Source of the DNA: JAZDKP01 sp043802925
GTDB lineage: Bacteria > Fibrobacterota > OXYB2-FULL-49-7 > JAEUSG01
Direction of reading: 5' to 3'
Assembly (NCBI GenBank): GCA_043802925.1
Contig: JAZDKP010000233.1
Location: forward strand, 1-24,889
Length of the DNA stretch: 24,889 nucleotides
Positions 21,132-24,889 of the stretch are shown here, piece after piece; the first letter of the stretch is position 1; each line of letters starts with the position of its first letter. The notes below the pieces were generated by a model that searched no databases, was not told the origin of the DNA, and saw nothing but the letters and a program-made list of their open reading frames with translations. The position numbers and the translations under genes were made by a program.

Positions 21132-22428
21132 TCCCGTCCGAGTCGTTGAAGTCCGTATCTGGGGCCAACGGGTAGGGGCTGTTGCGCTGGATCCAAGCCG
21201 CGGCTATTATGCTTTTGAGTATTCTCCTGAATTCATTGATACGGGTATTGAACTGGCGCCGCTTTCCATGCCGCTTGCGCAAGCCAGTGTACCATTCATT
21301 TTCGAAACTCTGCCAGAAAGAACCTATCAGAGGCTTCCGGCACTGTTGGCGGACGCGCTTCCGGATGATTTCGGCAACGCATTGATAAACGCCTGGATGG
21401 CCGGTCATGGTGTCCAGAAGTCGGCCATTACGCCCCTGGACCGTCTTGCCTATATGGGCCGGCGCGGTATAGGTGCTCTCGAATTTCACCCCGAACGAAG
21501 CCCCGTCAGAGGCCGCCCCACGGCCATCGAACTCTCCCGGCTGACCGAAACGGCACGGAAGGCCATCCACGGATCCCTCCTGACCGAACCCCCGACAGAA
21601 ACCGCATTATCGCAAATGATTCGGGTCGGCACTTCGGCCGGTGGCGCAAGAGCCAAAGCAGTCATTGCTTGGAATCCCGAAACAAATGAAATCCGGTCGG
21701 GCCAGTTCGACGTTCCAAAGGGGTATGAGCATTGGCTCCTGAAGTTCGACGGCGTGGGACCCGACATTGAATTGGGCGGTTCGGAGAATTATGGCCGAAT
21801 CGAATACGCCTATTATAAAATGGCCTGTGCCGCAAACATACACATGTCCCCATGCCGCCTACTGCATGAAAACGGCAGGGCGCATTTCATGACAAAACGA
21901 TTTGACCGTACCGGCAACCGTAAACATCATTTACAAACGTTATGCGCCATAGCGGAAATGGATTACCGCCAGAAAGCCGCCCATAATTACAATCAGCTTT
22001 TTCTGGCGATGAAAAGATTACAGCTCCCGTTTGCGGACTTTGAAGAGGCGTTTCGCCGGATGGTTTTCAATGTATTATCCGCCAATTGCGACGATCACAG
22101 CAAGAATATCTCCTTCATGCTTGTGCAGAATGGGAAATGGGAACTGGCGCCAGCCTACGACATCACCCATGCCTATAACCCGGAAGGTGAGTGGCCCCAT
22201 CAGCGGTTCATGTCGGTCAACGGAAAATTCGCCGGCATCACGCGCGATGATTGTCTGGCCGTGGCGGGCCGCTTTAGCATCGGGACCGCTCCCAAAGTGA
22301 TAAAGCAGGTGGATGCCGCTCTGTCCCGTTTTACGGAATTCGCTAAAGAGGCCCAGTTGCGAGAATCCGAAACCAAGCGGATTCTCGCTGATTTTCAGGT
22401 TTTTCGGATGGCCCACCCGCCTTCATAA
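21124..22428 (+). CDS. hipA: HipA-family serine/threonine kinase toxin
   Basis: The 434-residue protein is full-length HipA, with an N-terminal Couple_hipA domain (about 5-110, including RLPALLADALPDDFGN) and a C-terminal kinase domain. The glycine-rich loop GTSAGGARAK (169-178) includes a serine (S171) where HipA kinases autophosphorylate. Catalytic motifs are NCDDHSKN (321-328) and YDITHAY (345-351). In E. coli HipA phosphorylates glutamyl-tRNA synthetase and arrests translation; the target here is inferred. AGGGGT precedes the ATG inside hipB. All recognisable kinase motifs are intact, so the toxin is probably active. The pair is AT-richer than its neighbours, which suggests transfer. The stop is 15 nt from the convergent Mur ligase gene. 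Confidence 0.92.
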   Translation: MYNPVRVVEVRIWGQRVGAVALDPSRGYYAFEYSPEFIDTGIELAPLSMPLAQASVPFIFETLPERTYQRLPALLADALPDDFGNALINAWMAGHGVQKSAITPLDRLAYMGRRGIGALEFHPERSPVRGRPTAIELSRLTETARKAIHGSLLTEPPTETALSQMIRVGTSAGGARAKAVIAWNPETNEIRSGQFDVPKGYEHWLLKFDGVGPDIELGGSENYGRIEYAYYKMACAANIHMSPCRLLHENGRAHFMTKRFDRTGNRKHHLQTLCAIAEMDYRQKAAHNYNQLFLAMKRLQLPFADFEEAFRRMVFNVLSANCDDHSKNISFMLVQNGKWELAPAYDITHAYNPEGEWPHQRFMSVNGKFAGITRDDCLAVAGRFSIGTAPKVIKQVDAALSRFTEFAKEAQLRESETKRILADFQVFRMAHPPS

Positions 22429-22443
22429 ATCAGGCCTGTCTGT

Positions 22444-23802
22444 TCACCCCAGCGCTTCCAGAATCTCCCTGCAGAAATCCGTGAGCGTGGCGTCGCGCGC
22501 GCCCATGACCAGCACGCAGTCGCCCGGACGCGCCAGCGCCCGGATGCGTGCCGGGATGTCCTTCCGCTCCGCGATGAATTCCGCCGACCGCCCCGCATCG
22601 AACAATGGGCGGATAACGTCCTCGGACGACACGTCGCGTGTCACGGAGCCGCCCGCGTAATAGACCTCGGACATGAGGAGCACATCCTGCGGCCGCAGCG
22701 CGGAACGGAAAGCCGTGACAAAATCGTCCTTGAGGAAGCGTAAAGGTCCGTAGCCATGGGGCTGGAACACCGCAAGGACGCGCGTGGAACGGAGTTGCGC
22801 CGCGCCAATGGCCGCGGCCACCTTGGCCGGGTTATGGGCAAAGTCGTCGATGACCTCCACCCCGTTCTTTTGACCGATGAGCTGAAAGCGCCGCGCCACG
22901 CCTTTAAACGCGGCCAGCGGACCCACCATGGCATCAAGCGGCACCCCATAGCAGGCGCAGGACGCGATGGCCGCGAGCGCATTCTCAACGTTGTAAAGCC
23001 CGGGCACAGGCAGGGTAAAGGGGACATTGTTGACCGCGAAGGAAGAACCGCGTGGCTCGAACCGGATGTTCCCGGCTTTAAAGTCCGCGTCTTTTATTAT
23101 GGAATAGGTACAAGACCCTTTCACAAATTCCGCGAGAAGCGGCGCGTCCGCATTGACCACGCCATGGCGGCTCTGCGCGCGGAACTGTCCGAACAGGTGC
23201 AGGAGTTCGGAAATCTCCTTGTGGTCCTTTTCAACATTCATGATGAGGCCAACATGGGGCCGATATTCCACAATCGTGCCATCGCTTTCGTCGGCTTCGA
23301 CCACAAGAATATCGGAGGAGCCTGAAAAGGCGTTGCCCGCAAGGCCCTTTTCCTGCAGTTCGACCAGGTTGCCGCCCGTGATGATGGAAGACGAAAGGCC
23401 CGCGCCATCAAGGATGCAAAAGGCCATGGCCGCAACCGTGGACTTGCCACTCGTGCCGGCTACCGCCAATGTTTTAAGGCCGTTCACCCATTCCGCGAGA
23501 ACCTCGCTGCGGTGAAAGATCGGCACGCCGAGTCCTGCGGCGCGCGCGAGGTCCGCGTTGTCGTTCTCCACAGCCGTGGAACGGATGACGGCATGGACGC
23601 CTTGGGTAACCCCCGAACCGTCCTGTGGAAAACAGCGAACTCCGAGTTGCTGGAAATGGGCGGCCCACACGGGCGGAAGCGACCGGTCGGACCCCGTGAC
23701 GTTTCCGCCGCGCATGGCCTGGAACTGGGCGAGTGCGCTCATTCCCGAACCCGCCACGCCAACATAATGATAATGTGAATGGATTAAATCAGGTAATGAC
23801 AA
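22444..23802 (-). CDS. Mur ligase (MurC/Mpl-like UDP-MurNAc:amino-acid/peptide ligase)
   Basis: The ~452-residue protein has the MurC/Mpl layout: N-terminal Rossmann domain (YVGVAGSGMSALA), central ATP-binding domain with P-loop AGTSGKSTVAAM, the EADESDGT and NVEKDHKE segments, and a C-terminal domain with IDDFAHNP. The P-loop differs from the usual GTHGKTTT, and the last motif resembles Mpl (DDFAHHP) more than MurC (DDYAHHP), so cell-wall synthesis (UDP-MurNAc-L-Ala) and recycling of murein peptides are both possible. The open frame extends to a TTG at 23838, but the TTG at 23802 is preferred because AGGGGGA (23808-23814) sits 5 nt before it. That start overlaps the preceding L,D-transpeptidase gene by 14 nt. 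Confidence 0.85.
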   Translation of the reverse strand: MSLPDLIHSHYHYVGVAGSGMSALAQFQAMRGGNVTGSDRSLPPVWAAHFQQLGVRCFPQDGSGVTQGVHAVIRSTAVENDNADLARAAGLGVPIFHRSEVLAEWVNGLKTLAVAGTSGKSTVAAMAFCILDGAGLSSSIITGGNLVELQEKGLAGNAFSGSSDILVVEADESDGTIVEYRPHVGLIMNVEKDHKEISELLHLFGQFRAQSRHGVVNADAPLLAEFVKGSCTYSIIKDADFKAGNIRFEPRGSSFAVNNVPFTLPVPGLYNVENALAAIASCACYGVPLDAMVGPLAAFKGVARRFQLIGQKNGVEVIDDFAHNPAKVAAAIGAAQLRSTRVLAVFQPHGYGPLRFLKDDFVTAFRSALRPQDVLLMSEVYYAGGSVTRDVSSEDVIRPLFDAGRSAEFIAERKDIPARIRALARPGDCVLVMGARDATLTDFCREILEALG

Positions 23803-24286
23803 CGCGGTCCCCCTGTCGGACACGGCCGAACAAATCAATGATATCCTCGCACTTCATGGTAACACACCCGTGCGAAGCGGGCCGGCCAATGCCCTTCCGA
23901 TGGTTGGTGCCGTGGATATAGATGTAACGCGCGCGCGTGTCAATATTGTGACCCTTGTTCACTCCGGGTTCCACTCCATCCAGCCAGAGGATACGTGAAA
24001 GGATGAGGTCCCCAAACACACTCTTTCCGTCCCAGACCTCGCGGGTATTGATGCGATCCTTGAAAACCGTTCCCTTGACCGCACCCTTGCCTATTTTTCG
24101 GAAGATACGGTGAATGCCGAGGGGAGTGCGTCCGGAGCCTGCTTTGTTCCCGGTCCCGGCCTTTGCGGTGGAAACCCGGTATCGCCGGATAATTTTATGA
24201 TTTTCAACAAGATAAAGCCGTTGATCGTTCACAGAGACCCGTAAAAACCGCTTCCAGGGACGGAGGATCAGGAATTGTGTTTTCAT
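23789..24286 (-). CDS. L,D-transpeptidase (YkuD domain) without signal peptide
   Basis: The 165-residue protein is a YkuD-fold cysteine enzyme. The catalytic region is HGTN (about 128-131) followed by SHGCVTM, with the nucleophilic cysteine. The N-terminal strand pair VSVNDQRLYLVENHKIIRRYRVSTA is typical. YkuD enzymes form 3-3 or lipoprotein-to-peptidoglycan cross-links, or cut them. No signal peptide or membrane helix is apparent at the N-terminus (MKTQFLILRPWKRFLRV), so it may act in the cytoplasm or leave by another route. The overlap with a MurC/Mpl-like ligase gene suggests a joint role in muropeptide handling. No Shine-Dalgarno; TTGTCC-N18-TATTTT ends 9 nt before the ATG. Confidence 0.88.
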   Translation of the reverse strand: MKTQFLILRPWKRFLRVSVNDQRLYLVENHKIIRRYRVSTAKAGTGNKAGSGRTPLGIHRIFRKIGKGAVKGTVFKDRINTREVWDGKSVFGDLILSRILWLDGVEPGVNKGHNIDTRARYIYIHGTNHRKGIGRPASHGCVTMKCEDIIDLFGRVRQGDRVVIT

Positions 24287-24295
24287 TCAATGAAT

Positions 24296-24325
24296 AAAAT
24301 AATCCCTTTGCGTAAAACCGGACAA
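24296..24325 (-). promoter_or_regulatory. Candidate promoter of the transpeptidase/Mur-ligase pair
   Basis: TTGTCC (24320-24325) and TATTTT (24296-24301) on the minus strand are 18 nt apart. The -10 ends 9 nt before the ATG at 24286. Confidence 0.45.
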
Positions 24326-24361
24326 TGCTTTTAATGGGAAAAAGATTTAAAAAAATTAAGT

Positions 24362-24389
24362 TAAAGTTTTTGCCCGTTTCTGCCGATAT
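24362..24389 (+). promoter_or_regulatory. Sigma-28 (FliA) promoter of flagellin
   Basis: TAAAGTTT (24362-24369), a 12-nt spacer, and GCCGATAT (24382-24389) give a near-perfect FliA-type promoter. The leader to the flagellin ATG would be about 105 nt. Confidence 0.85.
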
Positions 24390-24433
24390 CTTAGCGGGGA
24401 TATATTATTCTTTGTTAAAGCAGAAAGGAGGCC

Positions 24434-24475
24434 GTGAACAAAAATTCCAGGTTTCACCAATCAAGGAAGTCTTAA
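24434..24475 (+). CDS. Possible 13-codon leader ORF in the flagellin 5' UTR
   Basis: GTG at 24434 opens a short frame ending with TAA at 24473-24475. It is preceded by a perfect anti-SD complement AAAGGAGG (24424-24431), but the spacing of 2 nt is shorter than usual. It may instead be a standby site or a CsrA-type GGA motif. Confidence 0.2.
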   Translation: MNKNSRFHQSRKS

Positions 24476-24482
24476 TAACAAA

Positions 24483-24498
24483 GTAACAGGGAGGTTAC
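24483..24498 (+). promoter_or_regulatory. CsrA-like hairpin presenting the flagellin Shine-Dalgarno
   Basis: GTAAC (24483-24487) pairs with GTTAC (24494-24498) and the six-base loop is AGGGAG, which fits the ANGGAN hexaloop preferred by CsrA. The loop holds most of the flagellin Shine-Dalgarno GGGAGG (24489-24494). Further GGA motifs in the leader lie in AAAGGAGG (24424-24431) and CAAGGAAG (24462-24469). Confidence 0.6.
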
Positions 24499-24502
24499 AC
24501 AA

Positions 24503-24889
24503 ATGAGAATCAATCATAACGTTTCCGCCATGATCACCCAGGGCGCGCTTTCACGCAGCACCCAGGGTCTGAACAAATCCCTCGAACGTCTTTCCACCGG
24601 TCTTCGCATTAACCGTGCCAGCGATGATGCCGCGGGTCTCTCGGTCTCCGAGTCCCTCCGCACGCAGGTCAATGGCATGGGCGCGGCCAAGCGCAATGCG
24701 TCGGACGGCATCGCCCTCATGCAGATCGCTGAAGGCGCGGCCAACGAAATTTCGTCCATGCTCCAGCGCATGCGCGAACTCGCGGTCCAGTCCTCCAACG
24801 ACACGCTCACCACGACCGAGCGCTCCTACACCAACCAGGAATACTCGGCGCTCATGAGCGAAATCGACCGCGTGACCACGGCCACCCAG
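24503..24889 (+). CDS. fliC: Flagellin, N-terminal part (runs off right edge)
   Basis: The 129 codons in the window encode the conserved flagellin D0/D1 region: MRINHNVSAMITQGALSRS, then LNKSLERLSTGLRINRASDDAAGLSVSESLR and VNGMGAAKRNASDGIALMQIAEGAANEISSMLQRMRELAVQ (each shown in the frame as contiguous helix sequence). The LERLSTGLRINRASDDAAG and RMRELAVQ motifs are diagnostic. GGGAGG lies 8 nt before the ATG. It is the filament subunit, exported by the flagellar secretion system. The promoter is sigma-28 (24362-24389), and the leader carries a CsrA-type hairpin. FlgM, which controls sigma-28, is encoded at 15924-16223. The variable and C-terminal parts lie outside the window. Confidence 0.96.
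   Translation, partial: MRINHNVSAMITQGALSRSTQGLNKSLERLSTGLRINRASDDAAGLSVSESLRTQVNGMGAAKRNASDGIALMQIAEGAANEISSMLQRMRELAVQSSNDTLTTTERSYTNQEYSALMSEIDRVTTATQ

Noticed and set aside
23803..23838. Upstream TTG start for the Mur ligase
   Set aside because: No ribosome binding site is present there. The TTG at 23802 has AGGGGGA 5 nt upstream and leaves a normal MurC-like N-terminus.

Overview
The window comes from a motile, diderm (Gram-negative-type) bacterium with moderately high GC. It contains a Tol cell-envelope operon, several lipoproteins, a C-terminal outer-membrane barrel protein, a flagellin and a FlgM-type anti-sigma factor. A coenzyme-B12 acyl-CoA mutase (IcmF) and a butyrate kinase suggest an anaerobic or fermentative lifestyle. 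The gene mix would fit Fibrobacterota/Chitinispirillum-like bacteria or a neighbouring phylum. That placement is an impression from the proteins, not a test.

Layout. 1-260 (-): 5' end of a secreted protein running off the left edge. 478-2895 (+): sigma-54 activator with an unusual lectin-like insert. 2975-3664 (-): HAD phosphatase, then a 58-bp near-perfect palindrome, then 3777-4211 (-): small secreted protein behind a consensus sigma-54 promoter. 4478-8436 (+): tolQ-tolR-tolA/tonB-like-tolB-cpoB operon lacking pal, closed by a strong terminator. 8554-10306 (-): butyrate kinase and an overlapping lipoprotein gene. 10499-11044 (+): unrecognised protein behind a consensus sigma-54 promoter. 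11071-11597 (-): DUF4160/DUF2442 pair. 11733-15853 (-): response regulator-ATPase overlapping IcmF. 15924-17271 (-): flgM and a HEAT-repeat gene, with a sigma-28 promoter between them. 17363-20695 (+): large metallopeptidase/beta-propeller/outer-membrane-barrel fusion. 20823-22428 (+): hipBA toxin-antitoxin. 22444-24286 (-): Mur ligase and an L,D-transpeptidase. 24503-24889 (+): flagellin, cut by the right edge, behind a sigma-28 promoter and a CsrA-like leader hairpin.

How the genes connect. Two regulatory layers of a flagellar cascade are visible: sigma-54 (activator plus two excellent -24/-12 sites) and sigma-28 (FlgM plus two sites sharing the same 12-nt spacer). IcmF (isobutyryl-CoA/butyryl-CoA) and butyrate kinase are metabolically linked. 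The Tol operon, the propeller-barrel protein, the Mur ligase and the L,D-transpeptidase concern the cell envelope.

A recurring pattern is that first genes of transcription units (tolQ, HAD, buk, DUF4160, REC-ATPase, HEAT, propeller-barrel, ldt) lack a Shine-Dalgarno sequence and carry a -10-like hexamer only 8-11 nt before the start codon, which suggests leaderless or near-leaderless mRNAs. Genes inside operons, or behind sigma-28 or the 4273-4288 sigma-54 site, mostly have good ribosome binding sites. No tRNA, rRNA, CRISPR array or insertion sequence was recognised.
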